Source: Fusobacterium varium
GTDB lineage: Bacteria > Fusobacteriota > Fusobacteriia > Fusobacteriales > Fusobacteriaceae
Assembly (NCBI GenBank): GCA_002356455.1
Contig: AP017968.1
Coordinates: forward strand, 310,001-374,000
Length of the DNA: 64,000 bases
Direction of reading: 5' to 3'
Shown here piece after piece: positions 1 to 10,303 of this stretch. Numbering within the stretch: position 1 is the first letter of the stretch; each line of letters begins with the position of its first letter. The notes under the pieces were generated by a model. It was not told the DNA's origin, did no database searches, and saw only the letters and a program-made list of their open reading frames with translations. A program made the translations under genes and the position numbers.

Positions 1-3000
1 TCCTCCAATAGAGTAATTATTTTCATCTCCTGCATGAAGAGTTACTGTTCCAGTTGCTCCTCCCAATGTTGCTCCATTAACTACATATCCAACACCCTTT
101 GTAACATTTAATGTTCCAAAATTTAAAATGCTTCCTGAACCTACCAGATACATTCCTATTCCATTATTAGTTACATTTATAGTTCCCAGTGCATTATTAA
201 TATTTCCAACATCAGCATACATACCTACTGCATCTTTTCCTGTTACATTTATGATATTATCATTTTGCACAGTTACTGCAGCTCCTGATCCTGTAGCTAC
301 CAGCCCAAGTCCTCCAGTCTGTACATTTATAACCCCTGTTGAAGTATTTGATACAGTATATGGTCCTCCAGCACTATATACTCCAAGAAGTCCAGCTGAA
401 CCATTTCCTATTGTGATAGTTCCTGAGTTAGAAAGGTTTCCATCTTTTGTAGCAGCTAATGTTCCTGTTCCACTTCCAATAGTTATATTAGCTCCAAGAT
501 TTACTGTACCTCCATTATTAAATGAAAGTATTCCACCACCACCATTAAAGTTTACTGTAAGAGTTCCAGTTGTTCCTAGATTTGCTGTTGCTCCTGTATC
601 TACCAATACTCCTATTCCAGTTCCTGTTATGTTTATAGTTCCTGCATTAGCATTAAGTATAGTTCCTGCTCCTTTTAAATACATTCCTATTGCACCATTT
701 CCTACATTTGTAGTTGATGAATAGTTTATTGTATTTCCATTGTCTGTAAGGATTCCTATAGTTCCTGATGTAGGAGCATTTATTGCAGAATTTCCTACTG
801 TATGAGTAAGTGCTGTTCCACCAAGATATAGTCCAATAGATGATGTACTTGTAACTCCTCCAGCTGTGATTTCTGCTCCATTCACGCTAGCTGTGTTATC
901 TGCCAGATAGACTGCAACTGTATCTTTTGAATTTCCAGCATTTATAGTTCCAGATACTACTGAACCATTTTCTGCATATATACCAGTTCCTGATGTTCCA
1001 TTAACAGTAACAGGGAAATCTATTTTAGCATTATCTCCGTATACCCCTACTGAACTGGGAGCAAGAGTTATAGTTCCTGCATTTGTTACTTTTCCGGCTC
1101 CTGTATTATCAAGAACAATACCAGTTCCTGCACCTGTTAGATTTATTGTTCCTCCAGCTCCATTAAATTCTGCATTTGTTCCTTCTACATATACTCCAGT
1201 TCCTGTTGTTACATTTATAGTTCCTGTATTTATTCCTATACTTGTTCCTGTTCCAGTCAATGCAACCATACCAACTGCATCATCAGCTGTTATTGTTGAA
1301 CTGTTTTTTACAGTAGCTATTGCTGAGACTGATCCTTCTGCTACCATTCCTGCTGCCGCTGCTCCAGCTCCAGTCAGATTTATTGTTCCTCTATTATCTG
1401 CTGTTCCATTATCTACATAATATCCAACTGCTGCTCCAGCTGTTGTTCTATTGAAGTTTCCAGTTGCAGTATATGTTGATCCACCACTTACTAAAGCTCC
1501 TACTGAACCAGTAGTTGTATTATCAGTTATATTTTTATTGTTAGTTACATTTATTCCGCCATTAGCATAAATACCAACCTCTTGATTAGCTCCAGCTAGA
1601 ATAATGTCTGCTCCATGAACTGCTGTTTTTGTATTTGTTCCTGTGTAGTATATTCCTATATTTGCATTTGATGAATTGTTTGTTAATGTAATAGTTCCAC
1701 CACTTACTCCAGCTCCATCAGCAAGATAAATTCCTGTTCCAAAAGTACCCCCAAGAGCACCTATATTTAAATTCAATCCTCCTGATATATTAATATTTCC
1801 AGCTGCTCCATAAATTCCAACTGAATTTCCAGTTGATGAACCAGAGTTTACAGTTGCATTAGCCAATGTTCCACCATTGGCAAAATATATACCTACTGTT
1901 TTATCCCCTTCGGATGTATATGTTCCATTACTTAAAGTATTAACCCCATTAACATAAATACCTATAGCTGAATTTTCGGCTTTAATAATAGCACTATTTG
2001 TAAGTATATTAGTTCCGTCTAAATAAATTCCTACAGATTTTTTAGCTCCAGCATCTGCTACTCCATCTATATTCAAATTACCAGTTACATTTACACTTGA
2101 ACCATTTTTAGCATAAACATAAATATTTTCTCCTGAGTTAGCTAATGTCATTGAACCAGTTCCTAAATTAACTGTAGCATTATCTGTTGCTATTCCAAAT
2201 GCTTTTGTTGTATTAAATAGTATAGTTCCTGTATTACTATCTGTAATTACAGCTCCATCTTTTCCTATAATTCCAGCTGCTCCCTGGCTTTTTAAATCTA
2301 TTATTCCATGATTTATAGCAATTCCTGCACTTGTAGCTGCAACCATTCCTAATTGAGTAGAATCTCCTACTTCAATAGTTCCTGTATTAGTAACTGTACC
2401 CTTTTTAGTATACATTCCAACAGCATTTGTTTTTCCTGATGTCATTTCTATTTTTCCATCATTAGATGCAGTTCCTGCATTTACATACACTCCTACTCCA
2501 TTTGCTCCTATTTTCAATATAGTAGCAGTATCAGTGGAAGCTCCATTTGCTCCTTGAACATACAATGAAGTCATATTGCTTATTGAACTAGTGTCTAATG
2601 TTCCTCCAGGCATTACTATTGAAGTTGCTGATGGAGAACTTGTATCTCCATGAATTGCCAGTATAACTCTGTCACTAGCTCCTCCTGTTGTTGTTATTGT
2701 TCCAAAAGTTGCTGATGAATCCAACTTTGATTCTGGACTTAAAGCAATACCAGTAGCCCCTTTTCCTAATTCAAGATTTCCAATATTTGTTATTGTAACA
2801 GCATTTTCTCCATACATTCCTGTAGAATTTTCTCCTACTTTTATTGTTCCTGTATTTCCTATTTTTGTTTCAGATTCATTTCCTATTCCAGTGCCACTAG
2901 CATACATACCTATAGAATCTTTTCCAACAGTTATAGTTCCAGCATTTGCAGCTGATATGTCTCTGTTCATTCCTACAGCCAAGCTTGTATCTCTACTGTT

Positions 3001-6000
3001 ATTTTCCAGATATATTCCTACTGAATTATCTCCATTAGTTGTTATATTTCCATTATTTATTACTGAAGTTTTTCCTTGATTTAAAGCTGCAGCTCCAAAT
3101 TCCTCTCCAGCTAAAGTTCCTAAAGAAGTTTTTCTCCATGCTGTCGCATAGATACCCAATGCTTCCTCTCCATAAACATCAATTTTTCCTGTTGCTTTAT
3201 TATCTACACTTGAACCATTTGTTGCATAAATACCAGTTCCACCTTTTACAGAAGTATATCCCTTTTGTATTTCAATAGTTCCATCATTATTTATTTGTCC
3301 ATAGTTAATAAAAACTCCTACAGATCCTGCACCAGCATCTGTTCTGGCTGCTTTTACTGTTGCTGATGAAGCTATATTAATCTGTGATGTAGTATTAGAT
3401 GTAGCACTTTTACTTGCATTCATTTCAAGAGCTATTACCTGTCCTTTAAAGTTAGTAGTTTGAGATGTAGCAAGTTCAGATATTACATTTTGATTTACAT
3501 TTAAAATACTATTTTGTGCAATAAATCTATTATAGAAATAGAATGAAGTTCCAAGTGTATCTGCTTTATTCAGTACAGTATCTACATTTATTGTAGCCTT
3601 ATCCACTGCTGCTTCTATGTATTGAGTATGAATTCCATCATTTGTTACTGTTACTCCTGGATTTATTGAGGCCTCAAGTGTACTTACGTTTAGTGGTGTT
3701 GTAATATTTTTAACATTAAAAACTATTACATCATTAGAAACTACTTTAACTGCTGTTCCATTTACTGTTAAAGGATTTGTTCCTGACTTATAGATATCAA
3801 ATGCTGTTGCATTTCCACCAAGTATTATTGTGGAATTTTGCATATTTATTTTTCCAGTTCCATCACTATATACAGCATATCCATTGTCTACTTCTATTGT
3901 TGATCCTGCTGCTATATTTATGTTTCCATTGGTATTTATTGAGGCTATTCCAGCAGCACCATTTGTAACTTTTATATAAACAGGAGATAAAACATTGATA
4001 GTTCCACCATCAGCCATTAAACCTATTCCTCTATACATACTAGAAGCATCAGTCAATGCCATTCCTGTAACTTCAATATCTGGTGATGCTGATGTTCCCA
4101 AAGTAGAATTGTTTATATTTATTATTCCATTACTTTCTGCAAAAGCAGCCATTGTATTATTTTTGTTCCCTGTATTTGCCCCTGTAACAGTTAATCCTTT
4201 CATATCAATATCTGTCGTTACATTTGCAACACTTCCACTTCCACTTGCAAAAAGTCCTATGGCATTATTTATAGTTCCTGTTGAAGTCAAGTTTCCTACA
4301 CTGGCTGTTCTTCCATTTTCAGATATAACCCCAACATTTGAAGTTCCTCCAGTAATATTTACAGTTCCTGTTGAGATTAGGTTTCCACTTCCAGCAACTA
4401 AACCAACATTTCCAGTTCCACCACTTAAAGTAATGAGCCCATTTCCAATATTTAAAGCTGCTGCTGATAAAACTCCTGCATTTCCAGTTCCACCACTTAA
4501 TTCAAAAATATGGCTATAATTATTGGTATTATTCACTCCTGTACTTAATAAAGTCTGAGCATGTGTAGAATAATATCCAACATTCCCATTTCCACCTGTT
4601 ATTGAAACATTTAATAAAGATTCTGGATTCATGTTATTTGTTCCATTAGCAACATGAAAAATTCCAGCATTTTTTGTTCCACCTGTTATAGTTATTGGTG
4701 TTTGTAAATCTATAGTTCCATCATTAATATTTTGTACTATATAAACTCCTGCATTTCCATCACCATTTATAGAAATATTACCATTATTTCTAAAGTTATG
4801 TACATGGTTAGCAGAAGTTTTACTCATAGCTATAACAGCATTTTTATCTCCTGTTACTGTTATATTCCCACCAGATAGGTTATCAACATAATAATATCTT
4901 TTAGCAGTGTCATTTGCATTTGTATAACCAAAAACAGCATTACTGTTTCCATTAATTTTTATATCTCCACTATTCATTACATAAACATTTGAGGCTCTTC
5001 CAGAATGACCTTGAGTTCCAACCAACATCATATATCCACCATTTACTATTATTTCTCCCTGTAATGATAACATTTGATAATATCCCCCCAAATCATGTGA
5101 AGGATGTTTATACTTTGTTTCCATTAATTGAGCTTCTGAAAGTTCATCAGAAGTAGCATCTGTTATTGCAGCCAATGAACTTGCAGAGTAATATGAATGA
5201 GGGTCATGATGAATAAATTGTCTCATGCTACCTGTTCTAGTAGAATTAATTGTAACTTTTGTACCAGTTCCAAAACCTCCATAAGTAGTATCAACAATTC
5301 TGTATATTCCCATACCACCACTACCAACAGTAGCCGAATAGTCAGTAGGAGAAAGAGTTCCTCCAGAGACCCATCCATAACTTGAAGCAGCAGTTCCATC
5401 AGCAGATGATAATACTGGCATCTTTGCTGTATAATTTTTAGCTTCTATTGTATATCCATTATTTGTAGAACTACCAGCTATTCCAATAGTAAATTCTCCT
5501 CCAGTAACAATAATATCTCCAATAATTCCATTATAGCTGCTACTAGTAGCTTTTGATGTATCCCAATAATAAAAAGCATAACTATTTCCACCAGAAGGAT
5601 TTGGCAATGTAATACTTGGTGGAACTATAACAGGAGTATCTGGTGCATCTGGTGCAGTTGGTGCTACAACCATTGTAGGATCTACTGCATTTGGAATTGT
5701 TACAGTTGGCTTAACAATAGTCTTATCCCCTGGCACTGTTGGAGTAGGTACACTTGGTGCTGTTACATTTATTGACGCAACTGCTCCAGGTGTTGTTACA
5801 CTAATCGTTGGAGGGATAATTGCTGCTGGTGCAGTTGGTGCTGTTACTGTTGGTGATGTCAAACTTGGAATTCCACCAATTGTAGGAACTCCCACAGTTA
5901 CATTTATTGTTTTGTTTATTTCAGGAAGTATTGGCTCAATTGGAACAATATTTGCTCCTACTTCTATCTCTTCTCTAAATACTTCAGTATCAACAGCTAC

Positions 6001-6471
6001 TCCATTTCCAGCCATTATTTTATCTTTTCCAATATTTCCCGTAGATCTAAGCAGACTTCTTCCGCTCTTTGTTCCATAATGCTTATTTATCGCATCTATT
6101 GTTTCTGCAAACTCTTTATCTGTTCTGTCTTTCATTTTCCCATTATCTAAATACTGGTAAGTGAAAAATATCTGTGTACTGTTGAATAAAGGTTTAGAAT
6201 AAAAATCTCCCTTCCTTACAAGTTCCACAAAATCTGAGTTGTATTCTTTTATCAAGCTTTCATTTTCTTCTATTTTTCTTCTTATTTCTTCGCGCTCTGT
6301 CTGAATTCTAGTTAAAAGATCGCTTTTAGTTTCCTGTATTTCCTCTGCTGTTATTCCTGCACCTAAAGATATTCCTCCTGTTATCATGAAGGCTATCAAA
6401 AGCGAAAGAGAATAACTGACTTTTCTCTTCAGAAATCTCTTTAGAGATTTTTCAATGTCATTTTTTCTCAT
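1..6471 (-). CDS. Giant autotransporter adhesin, 5' portion (gene runs off the left edge)
   Basis: The minus strand is open without a stop from the ATG at 6471 to base 1, giving at least 2157 residues; the C-terminal beta-barrel is expected beyond the window. Residues 1-40 (start MRKNDIEKSLKRFLKRK, then a hydrophobic run) look like the long signal region of fusobacterial autotransporters. A charged segment follows, then a Pro/Thr/Val-rich stretch at about residues 180-290, then a long passenger of degenerate short repeats with recurring VGIY, GTI-V and N-G-I turns, as expected of a beta-helix. A GGGGGAAG ribosome site lies just upstream of the ATG. It sits 16 bases after the FadA-like gene and is probably cotranscribed with it. 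Known relatives (RadD, Fap2, CmpA type) mediate coaggregation and host-cell binding. The family call is strong; which adhesin it is cannot be said. Confidence 0.88.
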   Translation of the reverse strand, partial: MRKNDIEKSLKRFLKRKVSYSLSLLIAFMITGGISLGAGITAEEIQETKSDLLTRIQTEREEIRRKIEENESLIKEYNSDFVELVRKGDFYSKPLFNSTQIFFTYQYLDNGKMKDRTDKEFAETIDAINKHYGTKSGRSLLRSTGNIGKDKIMAGNGVAVDTEVFREEIEVGANIVPIEPILPEINKTINVTVGVPTIGGIPSLTSPTVTAPTAPAAIIPPTISVTTPGAVASINVTAPSVPTPTVPGDKTIVKPTVTIPNAVDPTMVVAPTAPDAPDTPVIVPPSITLPNPSGGNSYAFYYWDTSKATSSSYNGIIGDIIVTGGEFTIGIAGSSTNNGYTIEAKNYTAKMPVLSSADGTAASSYGWVSGGTLSPTDYSATVGSGGMGIYRIVDTTYGGFGTGTKVTINSTRTGSMRQFIHHDPHSYYSASSLAAITDATSDELSEAQLMETKYKHPSHDLGGYYQMLSLQGEIIVNGGYMMLVGTQGHSGRASNVYVMNSGDIKINGNSNAVFGYTNANDTAKRYYYVDNLSGGNITVTGDKNAVIAMSKTSANHVHNFRNNGNISINGDGNAGVYIVQNINDGTIDLQTPITITGGTKNAGIFHVANGTNNMNPESLLNVSITGGNGNVGYYSTHAQTLLSTGVNNTNNYSHIFELSGGTGNAGVLSAAALNIGNGLITLSGGTGNVGLVAGSGNLISTGTVNITGGTSNVGVISENGRTASVGNLTSTGTINNAIGLFASGSGSVANVTTDIDMKGLTVTGANTGNKNNTMAAFAESNGIININNSTLGTSASPDIEVTGMALTDASSMYRGIGLMADGGTINVLSPVYIKVTNGAAGIASINTNGNINIAAGSTIEVDNGYAVYSDGTGKINMQNSTIILGGNATAFDIYKSGTNPLTVNGTAVKVVSNDVIVFNVKNITTPLNVSTLEASINPGVTVTNDGIHTQYIEAAVDKATINVDTVLNKADTLGTSFYFYNRFIAQNSILNVNQNVISELATSQTTNFKGQVIALEMNASKSATSNTTSQINIASSATVKAARTDAGAGSVGVFINYGQINNDGTIEIQKGYTSVKGGTGIYATNGSSVDNKATGKIDVYGEEALGIYATAWRKTSLGTLAGEEFGAAALNQGKTSVINNGNITTNGDNSVGIYLENNSRDTSLAVGMNRDISAANAGTITVGKDSIGMYASGTGIGNESETKIGNTGTIKVGENSTGMYGENAVTITNIGNLELGKGATGIALSPESKLDSSATFGTITTTGGASDRVILAIHGDTSSPSATSIVMPGGTLDTSSISNMTSLYVQGANGASTDTATILKIGANGVGVYVNAGTASNDGKIEMTSGKTNAVGMYTKKGTVTNTGTIEVGDSTQLGMVAATSAGIAINHGIIDLKSQGAAGIIGKDGAVITDSNTGTILFNTTKAFGIATDNATVNLGTGSMTLANSGENIYVYAKNGSSVNVTGNLNIDGVADAGAKKSVGIYLDGTNILTNSAIIKAENSAIGIYVNGVNTLSNGTYTSEGDKTVGIYFANGGTLANATVNSGSSTGNSVGIYGAAGNINISGGLNLNIGALGGTFGTGIYLADGAGVSGGTITLTNNSSNANIGIYYTGTNTKTAVHGADIILAGANQEVGIYANGGINVTNNKNITDNTTTGSVGALVSGGSTYTATGNFNRTTAGAAVGYYVDNGTADNRGTINLTGAGAAAAGMVAEGSVSAIATVKNSSTITADDAVGMVALTGTGTSIGINTGTINVTTGTGVYVEGTNAEFNGAGGTINLTGAGTGIVLDNTGAGKVTNAGTITLAPSSVGVYGDNAKIDFPVTVNGTSGTGIYAENGSVVSGTINAGNSKDTVAVYLADNTASVNGAEITAGGVTSTSSIGLYLGGTALTHTVGNSAINAPTSGTIGILTDNGNTINYSSTTNVGNGAIGMYLKGAGTILNANAGTINITGTGIGVLVDTGATANLGTTGTLTVNFNGGGGILSFNNGGTVNLGANITIGSGTGTLAATKDGNLSNSGTITIGNGSAGLLGVYSAGGPYTVSNTSTGVINVQTGGLGLVATGSGAAVTVQNDNIINVTGKDAVGMYADVGNINNALGTINVTNNGIGMYLVGSGSILNFGTLNVTKGVGYVVNGATLGGATGTVTLHAGDENNYSIGG

Positions 6472-6487
6472 AAAATCTTCCCCCTAT

Positions 6488-7069
6488 TTAATTTCCTGCT
6501 CTTACTTTCTGTTCCATTCTATCTAATCTGCTCAAGTATTCATTAAGCTTTTCATTTTCAAGTAATAAAAGTTCAATTTCATTGTTATTAGTTTTGAACT
6601 TATCATATACTTCATCAAATTTCTGACTTAAAAATACTCTGTTTTCATCTGTTTCCATCCCCAAAACTTCTTCAAGTTTCATAATTTCTTCCTCTTCCAT
6701 CTTCAGGAAAGCCATTCTTTCCCTTCCTATTTCAAAAGCTGCTCCTGCTGCTGCAATTCTTGTTTCAGGAGTATTTTCACTTCTGAATACTTTTTCTTCA
6801 AGAGATTCATTCATATCCCTTCTGATGTCTTCAATTATTTTCTTTCCTTTTTTCTCCTCTGCCTTTTCAGCAGCAATTCTTACTTTTTCTTCAGCTTCTT
6901 TAGCTTTTTCAGCATCTTCGATAGCTTTCTGTTTAGCTTTTTCTTCAGCCTGTATCTCTCTTCTTATCTGTTCAAGAACTTTTCTTCCCTCTTTTTCACT
7001 TACTTCCTGTGAATAAAGTGTTGTTGTCAAACAAGATAAAAAAAGAAACAGAGTAATTGTTTTTTTCAT
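6488..7069 (-). CDS. FadA-like secreted coiled-coil adhesin or accessory protein
   Basis: This 193-residue protein has a signal peptide (hydrophobic residues 4-18, probable cleavage near LYSQ) followed by an almost wholly charged, Ala/Glu/Lys-rich helical region that should form a coiled coil. Its last residues, MEQKVRAGN, match the C-terminal RAGN ending of the Fusobacterium adhesin FadA, but it is longer than classical FadA (about 130 residues) because of an inserted EKAKEAEEK-type helix at about residues 40-75. The gene lies directly upstream of the autotransporter, an arrangement common in fusobacteria, which suggests either an independent surface filament or a periplasmic helper for passenger export. 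Family assignment rests on my recollection of FadA and on the composition; a generic coiled-coil protein is the alternative. Confidence 0.6.
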   Translation of the reverse strand: MKKTITLFLFLSCLTTTLYSQEVSEKEGRKVLEQIRREIQAEEKAKQKAIEDAEKAKEAEEKVRIAAEKAEEKKGKKIIEDIRRDMNESLEEKVFRSENTPETRIAAAGAAFEIGRERMAFLKMEEEEIMKLEEVLGMETDENRVFLSQKFDEVYDKFKTNNNEIELLLLENEKLNEYLSRLDRMEQKVRAGN

Positions 7070-7416
7070 TTCTCTTTCCTCCTAAGATTAAATTACTTTC
7101 AAGATATTATAGTTTTATTTAAGATTAATAAAAAAATCCCCCCTTAAATATATTTTTGACATACAAAAAATCGAAAAAATTGTATAATTCGTTTTTACTA
7201 TATTACATTATTTTTGATAAAATATAGCAAAAAGAAAACAATTTTTATTTATATAATTAAATTATAGCACTAAAAATTTTGTTTTAAAACAAAAAAATAT
7301 TTTATAACATTCAAAATATATTTTTAATAAAAAAGGTATAAAAAAATTTTAGAATTGAAGAAAGTAAATAAAAAAAATCTTTGAGTAACTTTTATAAAAA
7401 AATACAAAAAATAAAA
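7070..7416. other. AT-rich intergenic region upstream of the adhesin operon
   Basis: About 350 bases with no supported gene. It must hold the promoter of the minus-strand FadA-like/autotransporter operon. A minus-strand TATAAT is present at 7111-7106, about 37 bases before the start codon, but its -35 region is only A/T-rich, so the promoter assignment is weak. The left part of the region contains the T-rich tail of the next gene's terminator. Confidence 0.4.
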
Positions 7417-7446
7417 AAACAACCATAAATATTATTATGGTTGTTT
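7417..7446 (-). terminator. Rho-independent terminator of the 154-residue membrane protein gene
   Basis: A perfect 12-base inverted repeat (AAACAACCATAA / TTATGGTTGTTT) with a 6-base loop lies 26 bases after the minus-strand stop codon. On the minus strand it is followed by a T-rich run. Confidence 0.75.
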
Positions 7447-7472
7447 AAATGTGATATAAAAATGAAGAATTA

Positions 7473-7937
7473 TTAATTTAAAGCATTTTCAATTTCTTCA
7501 GCATTTTCAATAGCTTTAGCTACAACAGGATGAAATTTAAAAGTTCCAAATAAAACTTTTTTTAGAGATAATGTTTCTAAATCATATTCCTCTCCATTTT
7601 CTAAAGTTAAAAACACTTCTACTCCAGTTGCCATTCCCGGAATAAGAGAATTGATAATTACTTTTTTATCAGCAATATTATTAATATTTATTTCTAGTGC
7701 TTTGAAATCTAAAAATGCAGGCTGTAGAAGTGCTACAACTTTCTTTTCTTCATCAATAGCTATAGTTGAATAATTACAGTCCCATCTTTTAGTGAAATTA
7801 TAACCTTTTTCTTTTGAAAGATTTTCTAGGCATTTACTTCTTTTCCCTTTCATTACTATACGAGTATTAAGAAAAACAACAAAAAAGTTTCCTAAAATCA
7901 TGAATAATATGACTAGGATAATTACAAAAAAATTCAT
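7473..7937 (-). CDS. Hypothetical single-pass membrane protein
   Basis: I do not recognise this 154-residue protein. Residues 2-24 form one strongly hydrophobic helix, followed by a basic segment (RIVMKGKRSK), so the rest is probably cytoplasmic. The soluble part contains alternating beta-like stretches (KKVVALLQPAFLDFKALEI, VEVFLTLENGEEYDLETL). It has its own terminator and about 110 bases separate it from the next gene upstream, so it appears to be a monocistronic gene. A GGGGGAA ribosome site precedes the ATG. Confidence 0.6.
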   Translation of the reverse strand: MNFFVIILVILFMILGNFFVVFLNTRIVMKGKRSKCLENLSKEKGYNFTKRWDCNYSTIAIDEEKKVVALLQPAFLDFKALEININNIADKKVIINSLIPGMATGVEVFLTLENGEEYDLETLSLKKVLFGTFKFHPVVAKAIENAEEIENALN

Positions 7938-8044
7938 ATTTCCCCCTTAATATTTAATAAATTTTATTAGAATAAATAATTTTCAATTCAATCAGTATAG
8001 CATAAATTTGAAAAAAAAGTCAACTTTACTTTGAATATAAATGC

Positions 8045-8992
8045 TTATATCTCACCATAAGCGATAAGAGGGTCATCAATGGCTATAGCTAAAGATATAG
8101 TTTCATAAAGAATAATTCCATTAAACTCAGCTTTATAAGTTTCAAGTATATTTCCAAAACAATCTTTTATTTCTCCAAGAAAGGCTCCTTTTTTAAAAGT
8201 ATCTCCTGCTTGAAAAGCTGGGTACCAAAATCCATTATGTTTAGATTCAAGATATTTAGAATTAGTTATTTCCTTTTGAGATAAAACTGAGAAATCAGAA
8301 TCATTTTCTAAGACATTAAAATGTTTTAAAAGATTTTTTATATCTTGTTTATAGGCAACAACTTCTTCCTTACTCCAAAGTCCCCTTCCACCTCTTTCTA
8401 CTAAAAGAGAAGGAACACCTTGCATAGCTGCAGAACTATATACTCCAGTAACAGAAGAAGATTTTACTCTGTAAGGGACTGTGAGAGATTTTGCAGCCTC
8501 TATTGAGACTTTTTTTACCTTTTCATCAGCAGAACCAGTAAAATAAACAAAAGGCATCACATTTTCTTGAACATCTCCACCATGAAGATCAAAGAAAAAA
8601 TCTATATTTGGATAAAGATATTCAGAAAAATTATATGCTATCTTTTCAGAAAGAGTTCCATTTTTATCTCCAGGAAAAACTCTATTAAGATTTTTATTAT
8701 CTTCAGGCATTACAGCAGGGAGTCTTTTGAAGAAACCTGTATAATTAACTGGATGTAGGATAATAATTGTTCCAGAAATGTCAGCTGGGGATAGTTCTTG
8801 AGCCGTTTCAATAGCAGCTTGTATTCCAACATATTCACAGCTGTGAACTCCAGAAGAAATAACTATTGTTTTTCCTTCTTTCTTTCCACATATAACAGTA
8901 ATAGGGATATGGTACTTAGTTTTCTCAATATTCCAGTATCCTTTTTCTTTTTTTCCATTTTCACATTTTATATTTCCTAAAATAAAACCCAT
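8045..8992 (-). CDS. M14-type zinc deacylase (succinylglutamate desuccinylase/aspartoacylase family)
   Basis: This 315-residue protein has the zinc-hydrolase signatures of the aspartoacylase/AstE branch of the M14 fold: GVHSCEYVG at about residues 48-56 (His and Glu metal ligands) and FDLHGGD at about 133-139 (third His ligand). A C-terminal beta domain of about 90 residues resembles the cap of this family. Members remove an acyl or aminoacyl group from small N-acylated substrates. It is the last gene of the nik-like operon, 12 bases after the MATE gene, with AAAGGAG before the ATG, so its substrate may be connected with whatever the importer brings in. The exact substrate is unknown. Confidence 0.75.
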   Translation of the reverse strand: MGFILGNIKCENGKKEKGYWNIEKTKYHIPITVICGKKEGKTIVISSGVHSCEYVGIQAAIETAQELSPADISGTIIILHPVNYTGFFKRLPAVMPEDNKNLNRVFPGDKNGTLSEKIAYNFSEYLYPNIDFFFDLHGGDVQENVMPFVYFTGSADEKVKKVSIEAAKSLTVPYRVKSSSVTGVYSSAAMQGVPSLLVERGGRGLWSKEEVVAYKQDIKNLLKHFNVLENDSDFSVLSQKEITNSKYLESKHNGFWYPAFQAGDTFKKGAFLGEIKDCFGNILETYKAEFNGIILYETISLAIAIDDPLIAYGEI

Positions 8993-9004
8993 AATTCTCT
9001 CCTT

Positions 9005-10303
9005 TTAATTCAAAGTTTTTTTAAGAAATGGTATCAACACTATACTTCTTAAAAAATAGAATAGAAGTAATGATATCCAGATACCATCATTATTTAAAAC
9101 AGGAATCACATATTTCCAAGATAATAAAAATCCTCCCAATGCTCCAGCAGTTGAGTAGAGAATTGGAGAAGTAACAGATGAACCTGTAAAAATTCCATAA
9201 AAAGTTAGTCCAATAAAAGCTAAGATAGGATAGAGAGCTATCCAGTAAGCATATCTTTCAGCTGTATAAACTACAGTAGTTATATCTGTAAATATTCCTA
9301 TTATTCTTGGATATAAGATTAAATATATAATTGTAAGTATTCCTGCCATTATCAATCCCCATTGAAATGTTTTCTTCCATGTATTTTTCATAAGGATATT
9401 ATTCTTTTCTCCTGCTGCTCTTCCAGCAAAGACACTGGAAGTATTAGCTATTCCATCTAGTAAGTATGAAATAACTGAAAGTACCTGAAAAAGAACAGCA
9501 TTAGCAGATAGAACTGTTACTCCAAGAGAAGAGCTTGCAGCTGTAAAAAGATTATTATGTACGACAAGGCAGACTGTTCTCAGCATAAGGTCTTTATTTA
9601 CACACATGATAGAGATTAATTCTTTCTTTCTGAAAATATTTTTTAAACATAAATTTTTAATATAACCATAAGGAAGCAGATAATATAATCCAATTAAAGC
9701 AGAAACTATCTGAGATATAAGCGTAGCATACGCTACTCCAGCTATTTTCTGTTTAAAAATTACAACTAAAGTCACATCTAAAATTATATTTAGAAGATTG
9801 CTGCTTATCTGCATAGTAAGAGAGCCTTTTATATTTCCTTGCCCCATCAACCATCCAAGAATAACATAATTAACAAGAACAAAAGGAGCTCCCCATATAA
9901 GTATGAAAAAGTATTCACTTGCAGCTTTTTTTATTTCTATATCAGGAGCAATAAGTTCTATAGAAAAATTAAAAATTGTGTTTTGAAATATTATGAAAAT
10001 TATACTTATAAAAACTGCTATAAAAAGAGGTCTGAAAAAAGTATCAGAAGTTTTTTGTATATTGCTATTTTTTATACTTTGAGCACTGAAACCAGTGGTA
10101 CTTACTCTCAAAAAACCAAATATCCAGTAAATTGTATTAAAAATAAGAGCTCCAATGGATATTCCAGCTATATATTTTTCATCTCCAAGTCTGCCTACTA
10201 CTGCTATATCTGCTGCTCCCAATAGTGGTTGAGTAACAGTTGAAAGCATAAATGGAATCATTATACTGAGATAAGTTTTGTGAGTAAGACTGTTATTTTG
10301 CAT
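9005..10303 (-). CDS. MATE family efflux transporter
   Basis: A 432-residue polytopic protein with about 12 hydrophobic helices in two homologous halves, starting with IMIPFMLSTVTQPLLGAADI, the usual first helix of the MATE (multidrug and toxic compound extrusion) fold, and carrying the typical GLGDEKYIAGISIGALIF-like second helix (here VVGRLGDEKYIAG). The ATG at 10303 is preferred over an in-frame ATG at 10333 because TGAGGAG lies 10 bases upstream; it overlaps the end of nikE by 11 bases. MATE proteins export organic cations, drugs or natural products in exchange for Na+ or H+. Its place inside a metal-import operon makes export of a chelator one possible role, which is inference. Confidence 0.85.
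   Translation of the reverse strand: MQNNSLTHKTYLSIMIPFMLSTVTQPLLGAADIAVVGRLGDEKYIAGISIGALIFNTIYWIFGFLRVSTTGFSAQSIKNSNIQKTSDTFFRPLFIAVFISIIFIIFQNTIFNFSIELIAPDIEIKKAASEYFFILIWGAPFVLVNYVILGWLMGQGNIKGSLTMQISSNLLNIILDVTLVVIFKQKIAGVAYATLISQIVSALIGLYYLLPYGYIKNLCLKNIFRKKELISIMCVNKDLMLRTVCLVVHNNLFTAASSSLGVTVLSANAVLFQVLSVISYLLDGIANTSSVFAGRAAGEKNNILMKNTWKKTFQWGLIMAGILTIIYLILYPRIIGIFTDITTVVYTAERYAYWIALYPILAFIGLTFYGIFTGSSVTSPILYSTAGALGGFLLSWKYVIPVLNNDGIWISLLLFYFLRSIVLIPFLKKTLN

Noticed and set aside
128-4519. Several plus-strand open frames (for example 128-724 and 3995-4519) rich in Pro, Val, Phe and Thr
   Set aside because: They lie opposite the autotransporter frame and their composition is the shadow of its Gly/Asn/Thr-rich codons; none has a ribosome site.
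7156-7188. Plus-strand TTGACA and TATAAT in the gap before the adhesin operon
   Set aside because: The spacing is 21 bases, too long for a sigma-70 promoter, and no plus-strand gene follows.
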